A stretch of DNA of 6,195 nt. Source: Candidatus Aciduliprofundum sp. JdFR-45 (GTDB lineage: Archaea > Thermoplasmatota > Thermoplasmata > Thermoplasmatales > JdFR-45). Shown in pieces: positions 6,053 through 6,195 of this stretch. Under the pieces are notes generated by a model, which saw only the letters and a list, made by a program, of their open reading frames with translations, ran no database searches and was not told the DNA's origin. The stretch spans positions 1-6,195 of the forward strand of contig MTNG01000013.1 in assembly GCA_002011395.1 (NCBI GenBank), given 5' to 3'. Both the position numbers and the translations under genes were made by a program. The first letter of the stretch is position 1, and each line of letters begins with the position of its first letter.

Positions 6053-6195
6053 TCCTTCCCGAGTTTCTCCAGCAGGGCCACAGTTTTATCTATGGCCGCG
6101 TTGAGGATGGCTTCAGCGTCGCCCACGCATGTCAGACCGGCCGCGCCGTCGTGCCCCCCCGCCTCGCACCCGAACTCCTCCGCGAGCTCCTTCAG
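6049..6195 (-). CDS. C-terminal fragment of a probable DHH/DHHA1-family phosphoesterase
   Basis: Reading leftward from the window edge, 48 codons are open to a TAG at 6049-6051; the N-terminus is outside the window. The visible part begins LKELAEEFGCEAGGHDGAAG and ends in a predicted helix, AILNAAIDKTVALLEKLGKD. The segment A-G-G-H-D-G-A-A-G resembles the substrate-binding GGGH..AAG motif of DHHA1 domains, and the complete RecJ-like protein nearby has GGGHNVAAG with a similar closing helix. I therefore infer a second DHH-family nuclease or phosphoesterase; archaea often carry two RecJ-like paralogues. The call rests on one short motif. The frame crosses a run of seven C (6154-6160), but the protein reads sensibly on both sides. 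Its stop overlaps the queA stop by 4 bases, tail to tail. Confidence 0.6.
   Translation of the reverse strand: MKELAEEFGCEAGGHDGAAGLTCVGDAEAILNAAIDKTVALLEKLGKD

Noticed and set aside
6154..6160. Run of seven C as a possible frameshift or sequencing error in the right-edge gene
   Set aside because: The frame gives sensible protein on both sides of the run, including the GGH..AAG motif directly after it, so no frameshift is needed.
1..6195. CRISPR array, insertion sequence, tRNA or rRNA genes, defence or toxin genes
   Set aside because: No regularly spaced repeats, transposase motifs, terminal inverted repeats or RNA-gene signatures were seen; almost every base is accounted for by recognised coding regions.

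Overview
The window is a gene-dense, GC-rich stretch of about 6.2 kb that most likely comes from an archaeon, plausibly a euryarchaeote of the Thermoplasmata type. Three things point that way: an archaeal-type (not bacterial-type) RecJ/DHH exonuclease, A/T-rich TATA-like elements in front of genes with no bacterial -35/-10 pairs, and a surface protein whose C-terminus resembles archaeal sorting tails. The lineage is inferred from gene content only; no rRNA or ribosomal protein gene is present to fix it.

Layout. The left edge (1-1076, +) holds most of dihydroorotase (pyrC, pyrimidine synthesis), cut at its 5' end. A 36-base gap with a TATA-like element and a good Shine-Dalgarno site leads to thioredoxin reductase (trxB, about 1113-2102, +). 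A small class II aldolase (2092-2649, -) converges on trxB, and their ends overlap by 11 bases. A divergent promoter region (2650-2775) separates the aldolase from a secreted or surface-anchored lamin-tail-domain protein (2776-3549, +). Next comes a RecJ-like DHH exonuclease (about 3593-5035, +), followed 3 bases later by queA (5039-6052, +). The right edge (6049-6195, -) holds the C-terminal 48 codons of another protein, whose end looks like a DHHA1 domain; it overlaps queA tail to tail by 4 bases.

Functionally this is mostly housekeeping: nucleotide synthesis, thiol redox, small-sugar-phosphate carbon chemistry, DNA repair or replication, tRNA modification and one envelope protein. The genes do not form a single pathway; only the RecJ-like gene and queA look co-transcribed. 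The item most worth attention is queA. It is the SAM-dependent enzyme that adds the epoxycyclopentane-diol precursor in queuosine synthesis, a pathway classically regarded as bacterial, whereas archaea use the related base archaeosine. An intact, well-conserved QueA in operon spacing with an archaeal RecJ-like gene suggests acquisition by transfer and possibly a queuosine-type anticodon modification in this archaeon. The second item is the PEF-CTERM-like tail on the lamin-tail protein. I found no CRISPR array, insertion sequence, tRNA, rRNA or convincing terminator hairpin, and no clear evidence of a wholly new multi-gene system.
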